Part shown: in pieces, positions 1 through 8,222 of the stretch
Numbering within the stretch: the first letter of the stretch is position 1
Layout of the letters: each line of letters starts with the position of its first letter
Origin: Saccharopolyspora kobensis
GTDB taxonomy: Bacteria; Actinomycetota; Actinomycetes; Mycobacteriales; Pseudonocardiaceae
DNA length: 64,000 bases
Reading direction: 5' to 3'
Assembly: GCF_900108315.1 (NCBI RefSeq)
Contig: NZ_FNVB01000008.1
Location: 173,537-237,536, forward strand
Position numbers and translations under genes: made by a program
The notes under the pieces: model-generated
Seen by the model: the letters and a program-made list of their open reading frames with translations, nothing else
The model's database searches: none
Told to the model about the DNA's origin: nothing

Positions 1-1
1 G

Positions 2-811
2 TTCGCCACGCCCGATCTGCGGGTCACCGGCCGGATCGGGCTGAGCCGGACGATCTTCGCGGAGGCGTTCACCGCGCTGGCCGAGCGGGTCACCACCGCG
101 ACGCCGAAGCTGACCATCCCGTCGCCGGGCATGCTCTACTACCGCGGCGGCCGGGCGGCCATCGACGAGGCCACCTACCCGGACCTGGCCGAGTTCCGCA
201 GCGACCTGGCCGCGGCCTACCGCACCGAGGTGCGCGCGCTGGCCGATCTCGGCTGCCACTACCTGCAGCTCGACGACACCAGCCTGGCCTACCTCAACGA
301 CCCGGCGCAGCGGGCCCAGCTGACCGCGCGCGGCGACGACGCCGAGCGGGCGCACCTGCAGACCATCCAGCTGATCAACGAGTCCCTGCGCGGGCGGCCG
401 GACACCCTGGCGGTGACCACGCACATGTGCCGCGGGAACTTCCGCTCGTCGTGGGTCGCCGAGGGCGGCTACGACTTCGTCGCGGAGGCGCTGTTCAACG
501 AGCTCGACGTGGACGGGTTCTTCCTGGAGTTCGACGACGAGCGCTCCGGCGGCTTCGAGCCGCTGCGGTTCGTGCCGAAGGGCAAGGCCGTGGTGCTCGG
601 CCTGGTCACCACCAAGCGCGGCGAGCTGGAGTCGAAGGACGCGCTCAAGCGCCGCATCGAGCAGGCCGCCCGCTACGTCGACATCGACCAGCTGTGCCTG
701 TCACCGCAGTGCGGGTTCGCCTCGACGAAGGACGGCAACTCCCTGACCTGCGAAGAGGAAGTGGCCAAGCTCCGCCTCGTCGTGGAAACCGCCGCCGAGG
801 TCTGGGGCTGA
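2..811 (+). CDS. Cobalamin-independent methionine synthase family protein, C-terminal part (5' end outside window)
   Basis: The reading frame is open from the first bases of the window, so the gene starts upstream and about 270 residues are visible. The sequence matches the catalytic barrel of MetE/UROD-like methyltransferases. The zinc ligand pattern of MetE is present: His and Cys in THMCRGNF, Glu in FFLEFDDE and Cys in LSPQCGFAS. Family members transfer a methyl group from a folate to a thiol. The visible part resembles the short stand-alone family (about 370 aa in full) rather than two-domain MetE of about 750 aa, so homocysteine may not be the natural acceptor. It ends with TGA at 809-811, and the next feature is an intergenic repeat. 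Confidence 0.85.
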   Translation, partial: FATPDLRVTGRIGLSRTIFAEAFTALAERVTTATPKLTIPSPGMLYYRGGRAAIDEATYPDLAEFRSDLAAAYRTEVRALADLGCHYLQLDDTSLAYLNDPAQRAQLTARGDDAERAHLQTIQLINESLRGRPDTLAVTTHMCRGNFRSSWVAEGGYDFVAEALFNELDVDGFFLEFDDERSGGFEPLRFVPKGKAVVLGLVTTKRGELESKDALKRRIEQAARYVDIDQLCLSPQCGFASTKDGNSLTCEEEVAKLRLVVETAAEVWG

Positions 812-941
812 CCGCGGTCTCCCGCAGAACTGGCGCGGAGTGACGAGAGCGCGACTGAACGTTTCGCACGCCCGGCGACCGCAGCCGCGACGTGCAACCG
901 CTCGCGTCTCGGGAGCTGCCGCATGCGCCGCAGGCGCATGA

Positions 942-1075
942 CCCACCCTCGCAGCTCGCACCGCCGCGGGATCTCAGCGTTCGCCTGGCGAGGACAGCCC
1001 GTTCGTCGTGTATCGGACATCCCGGAGCCAGGCGGACGCTGAGGTTCCGCCACCCGCACCGCCACGCAGAACGAG
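942..1075 (+). repeat. Dispersed intergenic repeat, copy 1
   Basis: This 134 bp stretch recurs at 58761-58910 in the same orientation. Both copies begin CCCACCCTCGCAGCTCGCAC and end CCGCCACGCAGAACGAG, with a less conserved middle that is 16 bp longer in the second copy. Just upstream here lies the palindrome GCATGCGCCGCAGGCGCATG (921-940). No reading frame is conserved between the copies. Confidence 0.85.
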
Positions 1076-1082
1076 CCAGGAA

Positions 1083-1280
1083 TCAGGCCGCTTCGAGGAA
1101 GCGGCCTGCTACCAGGCCGGGGTCTTCGGCTCCGTCGAAGCGGACCCACAGGACGGGGCCGTCGAAGACTTCGGGGAGGCCGGTGGCGGTCTCCACGACC
1201 GTGCCGACCTTGTCGCGGAACCGGCCGAACGTGGCGCGGACCCGCACGCCTGGTTCAAACGGGTTCGAGGACTGCTCCAT
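1083..1280 (-). CDS. Small hypothetical protein (65 aa)
   Basis: A 65-residue frame runs from ATG at 1280 to the stop at 1083. It reads as a compact beta-rich protein with VRVRATFGRF and DGPVLWVRFDG segments, similar in feel to small KOW- or SH3-like proteins. No family is recognised with confidence. No clear Shine-Dalgarno sequence precedes the start, as is common for leaderless actinomycete genes. It is divergent from the YigZ gene at 1432. Two longer frames on the same strand (to 1697 and 1938) are shadows of yigZ and are not used. Confidence 0.55.
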   Translation of the reverse strand: MEQSSNPFEPGVRVRATFGRFRDKVGTVVETATGLPEVFDGPVLWVRFDGAEDPGLVAGRFLEAA

Positions 1281-1431
1281 GAGGGGGGACGTTACGTGCC
1301 CGCGGGCCACAACGGAAATCGCCGTCCCCCGATCGCCGCCGCACCGCGTTGACCTGCGGCGTTGCCGCGGTGGGAGGATGGGGGAACAGCCCAGCGGGGC
1401 CGTGAGCAACGCCACCTTCCGAAGGGGACAG

Positions 1432-2052
1432 ATGCGCACCATCACGCAGTCCGGTGAGCACGAGCTGGAGGTCAAGAAGTCCCGGTTCCTCTGCGCGCTG
1501 GCCCGGGTGACCGATGAGGCGCAGGCCCGGGAGTTCATCCAGCAGCGCCGCAAGCTGCACCACGACGCGCGCCACCACTGCTCGGCTTTCGTGCTCGGCG
1601 ATCTCGGTGAGATCCAGAAGTCCAGCGATGACGGCGAACCGGCGGGCACCGCGGGCGTGCCGATGCTGGAGGTGCTGCGGCACAACGAGGTCACCAACGC
1701 GGTGGCCGTGGTGACCAGGTACTTCGGCGGGGTGCTGCTCGGCGCGGGCGGGCTGGTGCGCGCCTACGGCGGCGCGGTGTCGGCGGCTCTGGAGCACGTC
1801 GGGCTGGTCGAGCGCCGCCCGGTCCGGACCGTGACGACCGAAGTGGACTACCTGCTGGCGGGCAAGCTGGACAACGATCTGCGCTCGGCCGGTTACCAGG
1901 TGGTCGACACCGAGTACCAGGACGTGGTCCGCTTCCACGTCAACGTCCCGGTGTCCGAAGTGGACGCCTTCGGCACCTGGCTGGCGGAGACCACCGGCGG
2001 CACCGCCGAAGCCACTCCCGGCGCCCTCACCTACGCCGAGGTCCGCTCCTGA
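1432..2052 (+). CDS. YigZ/IMPACT family protein
   Basis: The protein has 206 residues, the usual length of the YigZ (UPF0029/IMPACT) family. The N-terminal domain carries the signatures SSDDGEPAGTAG (about 64-75) and TRYFGGVLLGAGGLVRAYG (about 95-113); a DUF1949-like ferredoxin-fold domain follows. The start is ATG at 1432 behind a purine-rich GAAGGGGACAG. The frame upstream to 892 is open but carries the repeat and no recognisable domain, so it was excluded. IMPACT proteins are linked to translation and stress control in eukaryotes; the bacterial role is poorly defined. The gene stands alone between divergent and convergent neighbours. Confidence 0.92.
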   Translation: MRTITQSGEHELEVKKSRFLCALARVTDEAQAREFIQQRRKLHHDARHHCSAFVLGDLGEIQKSSDDGEPAGTAGVPMLEVLRHNEVTNAVAVVTRYFGGVLLGAGGLVRAYGGAVSAALEHVGLVERRPVRTVTTEVDYLLAGKLDNDLRSAGYQVVDTEYQDVVRFHVNVPVSEVDAFGTWLAETTGGTAEATPGALTYAEVRS

Positions 2053-2064
2053 CAGGAGGCCCGC

Positions 2065-2673
2065 TCACGACCGGTGACCACCGAAGAGCCGGTCGAGGTG
2101 GTAGTCGATCGTGGCGATCGCCTCTTCTCCCGTCCGGTGGCCGAGGAGGAGGCCCACCGACAGGCCGTCGGGGATCGACAGGAGGATTTCCGCCTCCCGG
2201 GCCGGGTCGAGGCCGGGCGGCAGCTCTCCGGACTCCTGGGCCGTTCGCAGCTCGCCGGTGAGCCAGCGCTCCAGCTCCGGCCACCACTCCCGGTACATCG
2301 CGGCCAGTTCGGGCGAGCCGAGCGCTCGCATGAAGAACGCCAGGTGCGTCAGGAACTCCATGCGGCTGTCGTCGGTGAGCGCCAGCATTTCGAGCATCAC
2401 GGTGCGCACGATCTTCCGCGCCGATGGCCGCTCGCCCTGCTGGCTCAGCGCGGCCACGATCCGCTCACCAGCGCGTTTGGTGACGTGGTCCATCGCGTGC
2501 AGGAGCATCTGCTCCTTGCTCTTGAAGTAGTGCTGCACCGCGCCCATCGAGATGCCGGCTTCCGCCGCGACGTCGCGCAGGCTCACCGCCTCCAGCCCGC
2601 CGCGGCTGGCCAGGCGCAGCAGCGCCTCGGCGATCTGGGTGCGCCGCGCTTCGTGGTCGACCTGTTTCGGCAC
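2065..2673 (-). CDS. TetR/AcrR family transcriptional regulator
   Basis: The protein has 202 residues. An N-terminal TetR helix-turn-helix is clear: SLRDVAAEAGISMGAVQHYF followed by KSKEQML (about 30-60). The ligand-binding C-terminal domain is all-helical. The start is taken as GTG at 2673, directly before PKQVDHEARR; the open frame to 2796 crosses the operator region and is less likely. The gene is divergent from a DUF418 membrane protein, and the 116 bp between them contains a perfect 12-bp inverted repeat. It therefore probably represses itself and the membrane protein gene, with an unknown small ligand. Its stop lies 12 nt from the convergent yigZ stop. Confidence 0.9.
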   Translation of the reverse strand: MPKQVDHEARRTQIAEALLRLASRGGLEAVSLRDVAAEAGISMGAVQHYFKSKEQMLLHAMDHVTKRAGERIVAALSQQGERPSARKIVRTVMLEMLALTDDSRMEFLTHLAFFMRALGSPELAAMYREWWPELERWLTGELRTAQESGELPPGLDPAREAEILLSIPDGLSVGLLLGHRTGEEAIATIDYHLDRLFGGHRS

Positions 2674-2689
2674 GTCACCAACCTTTCCA

Positions 2690-2740
2690 ATGCAACTGCA
2701 TTGCAAAACCGGCGCCCGGCTGTTTACCATGCAGTTGCAT
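2690..2740. promoter_or_regulatory. Probable TetR operator pair in divergent promoter
   Basis: ATGCAACTGCAT (2690-2701) and its exact reverse complement ATGCAGTTGCAT (2729-2740) flank 27 nt of spacer. The left site continues to TTGCA, giving TGCAA-N5-TTGCA symmetry. It sits between the regulator at 2673 and the DUF418 gene at 2790. Confidence 0.7.
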
Positions 2741-2789
2741 CGTAACCCTCCGTCACAGCGCCGGAGTGCTTCCGACAACTGGGGAACCC

Positions 2790-3935
2790 ATGACAACTCT
2801 GCAACAGGTGCCCACCTCGACGCGGATAGGCGCGCTCGACGTCATCCGCGGTGTGGCGATCCTAGGCACCCTCGGCACCAACATCTGGATCTTCACCAAC
2901 CCGCAGGGCCCGACAGCCGCCCTGAACATCACGCTCGACGGCGGCGCTTCGTACGTCGAAGCGGCGCTGCGCTGGCTGGCCAACGGGAAGTTCCTCGCGC
3001 TGCTCACCCTGCTGTTCGGCATCGGGCTGGAGCTGCAGTACCGCTCCGCGAAGCGGCGCGGCGGCAAGTGGCCCGGCTGGTACCTGTGGCGGGCCGGGCT
3101 GCTGTTCACCGAGGGCCTGCTGCACTACGTGCTGATCTTCGAGTACGACGTGCTGATGAGCTACGCGGTGACCTCGATCCTGGTCGCCTACCTCATCGGC
3201 CGCAGCGACCGGGCGCAGCGCGGCTGGATGATCGCGATGGGCACCGTGCACGTGGCGTTCATCGGCCTGACCACCCTCGGGATGCTGAGCGGCCACGTGT
3301 CGCTCTCCACCCCGCCGACCGACCTCTACACGCACGGCAGCTACCTCGAACAGCTCACCGGGCGCCTGACCGAGTGGGGCAGCTACCGCGCGGAGGCCAT
3401 CTTCATCATCCCGCTGTCGACGCTGCTGTTCCTGGCCGGTGCGCGGCTGTACCGGGCCGGGGTGTTCAACGCCGACCAGCAGCGGCTGCGGAACCGGTTG
3501 ATGCTGTTCGGCTTCGGCATCGGCGTGCCGCTGAACCTGGTCACGACCTTCGCCGGACCGGAGTGGCTCATGGTGGACCGCTACATCCTGCCGCCGGCGA
3601 TCGCGCTGGGCCTGCTCGGCCTGATCCCGACGGTGCTGGCTTCGCTGCGCGGTGAACCCGGTGTGCTGCGCCGAGGTCTGACCTCCGTCGGCCGAACTGC
3701 GCTGTCCTGCTACGTCTTCCAGAACCTGGTCGGCGCAGTGCTCTGCTACGGCTGGGGTTTGGGGCTGGCGGCGCAGTTCGACTGGGCGCGTCCGTGGTGG
3801 GTCCTGCTGGCCTGGGCGGCGATCTGCGCGACGTTCATGACGCTGGCCTCGCTGTGGCTCCGGCGCTTCGAACGCGGTCCGCTCGAAGCGGTGTGGAACT
3901 GGGCCTATCACCTCCCGCAGCGCTCAGCGCGGTAA
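2790..3935 (+). CDS. DUF418 domain-containing membrane protein
   Basis: The protein has 381 residues and about eight to ten hydrophobic segments across its length. The N-terminus RIGALDVIRGVAILGTLGTN and the C-terminal DUF418 region (around FQNLVGAVLCYG and FMTLASLWLRRFERGPLEA) place it in the YeiB/DUF418 family of acyltransferase-like integral membrane proteins, whose function is not settled. The ATG at 2790 follows a weak GGGGAACCC. The divergent TetR gene and the shared operator suggest ligand-induced expression. The 3' end overlaps the convergent XRE gene by 101 nt. Confidence 0.88.
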   Translation: MTTLQQVPTSTRIGALDVIRGVAILGTLGTNIWIFTNPQGPTAALNITLDGGASYVEAALRWLANGKFLALLTLLFGIGLELQYRSAKRRGGKWPGWYLWRAGLLFTEGLLHYVLIFEYDVLMSYAVTSILVAYLIGRSDRAQRGWMIAMGTVHVAFIGLTTLGMLSGHVSLSTPPTDLYTHGSYLEQLTGRLTEWGSYRAEAIFIIPLSTLLFLAGARLYRAGVFNADQQRLRNRLMLFGFGIGVPLNLVTTFAGPEWLMVDRYILPPAIALGLLGLIPTVLASLRGEPGVLRRGLTSVGRTALSCYVFQNLVGAVLCYGWGLGLAAQFDWARPWWVLLAWAAICATFMTLASLWLRRFERGPLEAVWNWAYHLPQRSAR

Positions 3936-4707
3936 GGGCTTCGTGGGATCGAGTACCCGGTTCCGCCGTCAGGAAGATCAGGCGGTGGGCGCTGTTCGGG
4001 GCGTGCAGGACCTGGGCCTCCAGGTCGAGCTCGCCCAGGTCCGGGTGCTCGATCCGCTTGCGCACGGTGGGGCGGACCTGCACGTCGTGATCGGTCCACG
4101 ACGCCGCGAACTGCGCGTTGAACTCGGCGTACTCGTCGGCCAGCTCGGTGATGCGCCGGTCGTCCGGGTGGCGGGCGGCTGCCACCCGCAGGTCGGCCGC
4201 CGCCTGCCGCACGAACTCGTCGCCCGATGAGGAGCACCGGCCGCCGCGCATCGCCATGCGCAGCACGTTGCGCTCCTCCGGCGGCAGCTCGGAGAAGTCC
4301 GCGATCAAGCGCACTGCCAGGGCGTTCCACGCGACCACGTCGTAGCGCTCGTCGACGACGTACGCGGGAACCGGCCCCAGCCGGTCCAGCAGCCGCAGCA
4401 CGCCCTCCGGCACCGGCTCGTCGCGCGCCGGAGGCGCCTGCCCGGCCAAGCGGGCCAAGTGCTCGCCTTCTGCCTCGGTCAGCCGCAGCGCAGTGCCCAG
4501 GGCCGCGAGCACCTGCGTGGACGGGCGCGGAGCGCGGGCTTGTTCCAGGCGCTCGTAGTAGTTCGTCGACACGCCGGCCAGCCAGGCGACTTCCTCGCGG
4601 CGCAAGCCCGGCGTGCGGCGGCGACCGCTCACGCTCAGCCCGACCTCCGCGGGCCGCCGGGCCTCGCGGCGGCGGCGCAGGAACTGGGCCAGTTCGAGCT
4701 TGTTCAC
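3835..4707 (-). CDS. XRE/MmyB family transcriptional regulator
   Basis: The protein has about 290 residues. The N-terminal helix-turn-helix has the actinobacterial MmyB pattern RRRTPGLRREEVAWLAGVST followed by NYYERLEQ, and the C-terminal MmyB-like PAS domain contains YVVDERYDVVAWNALA and a terminal AEPGTRSHEAL. GTG at 4707 (NKLELAQFL) is the start. The last about 30 codons, rich in Arg and Ser, run antisense into the end of the DUF418 gene. This may mean a degraded or read-through C-terminus, because relatives usually end shortly after the AEPGT block. It is divergent from the NTF2-like/NmrA operon, which it likely controls. Confidence 0.85.
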   Translation of the reverse strand: MNKLELAQFLRRRREARRPAEVGLSVSGRRRTPGLRREEVAWLAGVSTNYYERLEQARAPRPSTQVLAALGTALRLTEAEGEHLARLAGQAPPARDEPVPEGVLRLLDRLGPVPAYVVDERYDVVAWNALAVRLIADFSELPPEERNVLRMAMRGGRCSSSGDEFVRQAAADLRVAAARHPDDRRITELADEYAEFNAQFAASWTDHDVQVRPTVRKRIEHPDLGELDLEAQVLHAPNSAHRLIFLTAEPGTRSHEALTALSAAGGDRPSSTPLRADRVRSAGATARPAS

Positions 4708-4809
4708 CGGTCCAGCCTGCCACGGTCCCGGTCTGCGCAGCCACGGACCGCTGGTCCGGGGCAACCGCGGCCCTGCCTGCCGCCGCGCCGGACCGGGAAC
4801 GTGGGTGGC

Positions 4810-5244
4810 GTGGAAGCTGAAGAACTGTTCCAGCGGGCTTTGGACCTGCTGCTGACCAAGGACATGGCCGGATTCGTCGACCTGTTCACCCCGGACTGCA
4901 CCGTCGAGTTCCCGTTCGCCGAGGGCACCCCGGCGCGGCTGTCCGGGCGGGAGGAGCTGCGCGCGTACCTGGCGGACTACCCGGCCCGGATGGACATCAC
5001 CGGATTTCCCTCGGTCGTGGTGCACCGGACCACCGACCCGGCGACGATCGTCGTCGAGTTCAGCGCGCACGGGCGCACCGTGGCCACCGGCCGGCCCTAC
5101 GAGATGCGCTACGTCTCGGTGTTCGTGGTGCGCGACGGCGCCTTCGCGGAGCTGCGCGACTACTGGAGCCCGGTGCGGGCGGCACGGGCGACGGGCGCGC
5201 TCCGCGAGCTGGCCGACGAGCTCGTCGGTGAGGTGCGCGCATGA
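4810..5244 (+). CDS. NTF2-like/SnoaL-like protein
   Basis: The protein has about 144 residues with the cystatin-like fold pattern of the NTF2 superfamily: a helical start EAEELFQRALDLLLTKDM, then FVDLFTPDCTVEFPFAEG, GREELRAYL and a C-terminal VFVVRDGAFAELRDYWSPV. Members are small ligand-binding proteins or isomerases; the substrate is unknown. Two in-frame GTG codons (4801, 4810) are possible starts and 4810 is used. Its stop overlaps the ATG of the NmrA-like gene (ATGA at 5241-5244), so the two are co-translated. An XRE/MmyB regulator is divergent 102 nt away. Confidence 0.82.
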   Translation: MEAEELFQRALDLLLTKDMAGFVDLFTPDCTVEFPFAEGTPARLSGREELRAYLADYPARMDITGFPSVVVHRTTDPATIVVEFSAHGRTVATGRPYEMRYVSVFVVRDGAFAELRDYWSPVRAARATGALRELADELVGEVRA

Positions 5245-6071
5245 CCGTGCTGGTCACCGGCGGCACCGGGAACACCGGTCGGCCGCTCGCGGCGCTGCTG
5301 CGCGGGCGCGGAGTTCCGGTGCGGATCGCCAGCAGGCACCCCGGGCCTGATCCCGATCACGTGCGCTTCGACTGGTCCGATCCGCGCACTCACGGCCCTG
5401 CGCTGGAGGGCGTCGAGCAGGTTTTCCTGGTGCCGCCGATCGGTGTGCTGGAACCGATGCCGCTGGTCGAGCCGTTCCTGCGGGCCGCCGAAGGGCGCCG
5501 GGTGGTGCTGCTCGGGTCGTTGGCGGTGATCCCCGGGCTCACCCGGCTGCGCGATCGCGTCGCGGCGATGCCGGACTCCGCGGTGCTGCGCCCGTCCGGG
5601 TTCATGCAGAACTTCACCGGCCCGCACCCGGTCGCGGTGGAACTGCGAGAACGCGGCGTGATCCGCACCGCGACCGGCAACGGCCGGCTGGGCTGGATCG
5701 ACGCCGCCGACATCGCCGCGGTCGCCGACGCGCTGCTCGCGGCGGACGAGATCGACCGCGAGTACGTGCTCACCGGCCCGGAAGCGCTGAGCCACGCCGA
5801 GGCCGCGGCGATCATCTCCGAGGTCACCGGGCGGCCGGTGCGGCACGAGGACATCACGCCGGAGGAGCGGATCCGGCAGCACTCCACGTCGGTGCCCGCG
5901 GACTTCGCCGCTGCGCTGACCGCCATGGACCTCAACATCCGCGCCGGGTCGGAGGACCTGGTCACCTCGGTGGTGCCGGACCTCACGGGGCGCCCGGCGC
6001 GTTCGTTCCGCGACTTCGCGCGCGCCAACCGAGCCGAGTGCACACCACCGCCACCACCGCACCCAGGATGA
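5241..6071 (+). CDS. NmrA-like NAD(P)-binding protein (atypical SDR)
   Basis: The protein has 276 residues. The N-terminal Rossmann motif MTVLVTGGTGNTGRPLAALL binds NAD(P). The body resembles NmrA/azoreductase-like atypical short-chain dehydrogenases, including RPSGFMQNF and GWIDAADIAAV. Such proteins act as NADPH-dependent reductases or redox sensors. It is the second gene of an operon with the NTF2-like gene, and the pairing suggests a small oxidoreductase plus binding-protein detoxification unit. The final 89 nt overlap the convergent PAP2 gene, and the C-terminus there is a run of Pro and His (TPPPPPHPG). Confidence 0.85.
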   Translation: MTVLVTGGTGNTGRPLAALLRGRGVPVRIASRHPGPDPDHVRFDWSDPRTHGPALEGVEQVFLVPPIGVLEPMPLVEPFLRAAEGRRVVLLGSLAVIPGLTRLRDRVAAMPDSAVLRPSGFMQNFTGPHPVAVELRERGVIRTATGNGRLGWIDAADIAAVADALLAADEIDREYVLTGPEALSHAEAAAIISEVTGRPVRHEDITPEERIRQHSTSVPADFAAALTAMDLNIRAGSEDLVTSVVPDLTGRPARSFRDFARANRAECTPPPPPHPG

Positions 6072-6531
6072 ATCCCGCGAGCACGTCGTGCGGGTAGTGC
6101 ACCCCGATGAAGATCCTGGTGAAGCCCTCCAGGGCGGCGATCGCGAAGGCCGGCAACGCGATCCGCCGCCACTGGAGGGCCAGGGCGACCGCGAGCGCCG
6201 CGGCGGCCGTCGAGTGACCGCTGGGCAGCGACCAGACGCTCACCTCCGCGCACGCCCTGATCGTCTCGATCGGCATCGCGTTGCACGGGCGCGGTTGCTG
6301 GAAGACGTCCTTGATCAGCCCGGCGAGCACCCAGCCGAGGGCACCGGCCAGCAGCGGGATCAAGTGCTGCGGGCGGCGCCCCGCGCGCCACCACGACAGG
6401 ACGGTCAGCGCGGCCAGCACACCGAGCAGGGCCTGCGTCGCGAACAGCACGACGTGGTGCACCCACAGCGGGGTCCCGGCCGCCCAGCTCACGATCGCGC
6501 GGTACCAGTCCGCGCTGAGGTCGATCAGCAC
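5983..6531 (-). CDS. PAP2 family membrane phosphatase
   Basis: The protein has 182 residues and five or six hydrophobic helices. All three PAP2 phosphatase motifs are visible: KDVFQQPRP (about 74-82), PSGH (about 103-106) and the R-x5-H-x3-D motif of TRIFIGVHYPHD (about 138-149), which supply the catalytic His, Arg and Asp. Members dephosphorylate lipid phosphates such as undecaprenyl pyrophosphate or phosphatidic acid at the outer membrane face. GTG at 6531 or TTG at 6534 can start it. The C-terminal 30 codons overlap the convergent NmrA gene, and this tail is charged and outside the conserved domain. Confidence 0.88.
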   Translation of the reverse strand: MLIDLSADWYRAIVSWAAGTPLWVHHVVLFATQALLGVLAALTVLSWWRAGRRPQHLIPLLAGALGWVLAGLIKDVFQQPRPCNAMPIETIRACAEVSVWSLPSGHSTAAAALAVALALQWRRIALPAFAIAALEGFTRIFIGVHYPHDVLAGFILGAVVAVVCTRLGWRARSRGTNAPGAP

Positions 6532-6623
6532 CAAGCCGAGAATACCGGCGCGGCAGCGGTGGCCACGGGTCGCGCGGTGGGCAATACTGCTCCGCGGCCT
6601 GATCGTTGACCCGGAGGTTCGCC

Positions 6624-7160
6624 GTGCGGTCGCTGCTCGTCACCGGTGCCGTCATCGTCGCGCTCGCCGCCCCGGCGCACGCCGACCCCGGCTCGCTCGA
6701 CCCGCTGCTGCACGCGGCGGCAGAGCGCGTCGCCACCGCGGACCAGGTGGCCGCCGCCAAGTGGGGCACCGGGCAGCCGATCGACGATCCCGCCCGCGAG
6801 CAGCAGGTGCTCGACGCGGTGGCGCGCAAGTCCGCCGAACTCGGCCTGGACCCCGCGGCGGCGCAGCGGATCTTCCGGGACCAGATCGAGGCGAGCAAGG
6901 TCGTGCAGCACGCCCTGCACGACCGCTGGGCCGCGAACCCCGACGAGCAGCCGACCGAGCGCCCCGACCTGGGCGAGGTGCGGCCGGTCATCGACCGGCT
7001 GAACGACGAGATCCTGCTGGAGCTGCGCGACACCCGGCAGCTGCGCGAGCACCCGTCGTGCAAGGGCCGACTGGCGGGCTCGTTCAACCGGACCCGCGCA
7101 GAGCTGGACCACCTGCACACCACCGGGCTCGCGCGGGCGATCCCGTCGCTGTGCTCTTGA
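6624..7160 (+). CDS. Secreted chorismate mutase (AroQ gamma class)
   Basis: The protein has 178 residues. GTG at 6624 follows a good GGAGG and begins a signal peptide (MRSLLVTGAVIVALAAPAHA, cleavage before DPG). The mature part is helical and carries AroQ gamma features: AAAERVATADQVAAAKWGTG, an Asp-Pro-Ala-Arg-Glu turn, ELGLDPAAAQRIFRDQIEAS and a C-terminal CKGRLAGSF with a second Cys near the end, as in the exported mycobacterial chorismate mutases. These convert chorismate to prephenate outside the cytoplasm; the physiological purpose is unclear. The frame upstream to TTG 6606 is open but lacks a ribosome binding site. Confidence 0.9.
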   Translation: MRSLLVTGAVIVALAAPAHADPGSLDPLLHAAAERVATADQVAAAKWGTGQPIDDPAREQQVLDAVARKSAELGLDPAAAQRIFRDQIEASKVVQHALHDRWAANPDEQPTERPDLGEVRPVIDRLNDEILLELRDTRQLREHPSCKGRLAGSFNRTRAELDHLHTTGLARAIPSLCS

Positions 7161-7185
7161 CCTCCAGCGCGCTCTAAGTCCGATC

Positions 7186-7210
7186 CTGGGGCCGAGCACC
7201 GACCCCAGGA
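7186..7210 (+). promoter_or_regulatory. Hairpin overlapping the Shine-Dalgarno of the next gene
   Basis: CCTGGGG (7186-7192) pairs with CCCCAGG (7204-7210). The right arm runs into AGGAG, the ribosome binding site of the ATG at 7218. It may be a weak terminator for the chorismate mutase gene or may mask the binding site. Confidence 0.4.
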
Positions 7211-7217
7211 GCAGCAG

Positions 7218-8129
7218 ATGGCTATGGAGATCGGGATCTTCCTGCCGCAGATGGAAATTCCGGCGGTGGAGATCCGGGAAGCCGCCTACCACGCGGTGGA
7301 CGCCGAACTCGACTCGGTGTGGTGCGGTGACCACCTCGCCGACGGAGTTCCGGTGCTCGACGGGATGCTGGCGCTGGCGACCGCGGCGGCGGTCACGGAG
7401 TGCATCGACATCGGCTTCGCCGTGTACCTGCCCGCGCTGCGCACGCACGTCTGCGCGGCCAAGCAGATCGCGACCCTGCAGCAGCTGACCGGCGGCGACC
7501 GGCTGCACCTGGGCATCGGCGTCGGCGACCACGACAGCGGCTGGGACGCCGTCGGCGTCGACCCGACCACGCGCGGCGCGCGCACCGACGAGTTCCTGCA
7601 GCTCCTGCCGTCGCTGCTGGCCGGCGAGCCGACCTCCCTGCCCGGCGGGCCCACGGTCCACCTCGCCCCGCCGGTCCCCGCGCCGCCGCTGTGGATCGGC
7701 GGAACCTCCCCCGCGGCGATGCGCCGGACGGCCCGGTACGGCGACGGGTGGTTCGCCGCCCTGCAGAGCCCGGAGGAGATCCGCGCCAAGTCCACCCGGC
7801 TCCGCGACCTCGCCGAGCAGCACGACCGCCCGGCGCCCCGCCTGGCCACCGTGGTGCAGTGCGCGTTCGCCAAGCGGCCGGACCCGAAGCTGGGCGAGAA
7901 CCTGGCCGGCGAGGTCGCGGCCACCTACGGCATCCCGGTCGAGGCGGCGCGCGCCGCCACCTGCGCGGGAACCCCGGCGCAGGTGGCGGAACAGCTGGCG
8001 GCCTACGCGGAGGCGGGTGTGGAGAAGCTGGCCGTCGCGGTGACCGGCGACTGGCACCGCGGCTGCGAGTTCCTCGGCGAAACCCGCCGCCTCCTCAGCC
8101 CGGAACCCCGCCCCAGGTGCCGCACCTGA
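7218..8129 (+). CDS. LLM class flavin-dependent oxidoreductase
   Basis: The protein has 303 residues, typical of bacterial luciferase-like monooxygenases and F420-dependent relatives. Support comes from the N-terminal MEIGIFLPQME, the SVWCGDHLADG strand-loop, LQQLTGGDRLHLGIGVG (flavin phosphate loop region) and PPLWIGGTSPAAMRRTARYG near the C-terminal barrel. The cofactor (FMN or F420) cannot be decided from sequence; F420 is common in this order. The start ATG at 7218 follows AGGAG. It appears monocistronic, ending at a hairpin shared with the convergent aldo/keto reductase gene. Confidence 0.88.
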   Translation: MAMEIGIFLPQMEIPAVEIREAAYHAVDAELDSVWCGDHLADGVPVLDGMLALATAAAVTECIDIGFAVYLPALRTHVCAAKQIATLQQLTGGDRLHLGIGVGDHDSGWDAVGVDPTTRGARTDEFLQLLPSLLAGEPTSLPGGPTVHLAPPVPAPPLWIGGTSPAAMRRTARYGDGWFAALQSPEEIRAKSTRLRDLAEQHDRPAPRLATVVQCAFAKRPDPKLGENLAGEVAATYGIPVEAARAATCAGTPAQVAEQLAAYAEAGVEKLAVAVTGDWHRGCEFLGETRRLLSPEPRPRCRT

Positions 8130-8155
8130 CGGGCTCGCACGTCCCGATGGGTGGG

Positions 8156-8197
8156 CCCGTGAGCGCTTCGGGTCACTTCCCCCAGAACGCTCACGGG
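8156..8197. terminator. Bidirectional CGTGAG-type hairpin terminator
   Basis: CCCGTGAGCG (8156-8165) and CGCTCACGGG (8188-8197) form a perfect 10-bp stem between two convergent genes. The same CGTGAG/CTCACG arm ends recur at 59.75 and 63.64 kb. Confidence 0.7.
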
Positions 8198-8222
8198 ATC
8201 AGCTGAATCGGAGCCGATCGCG

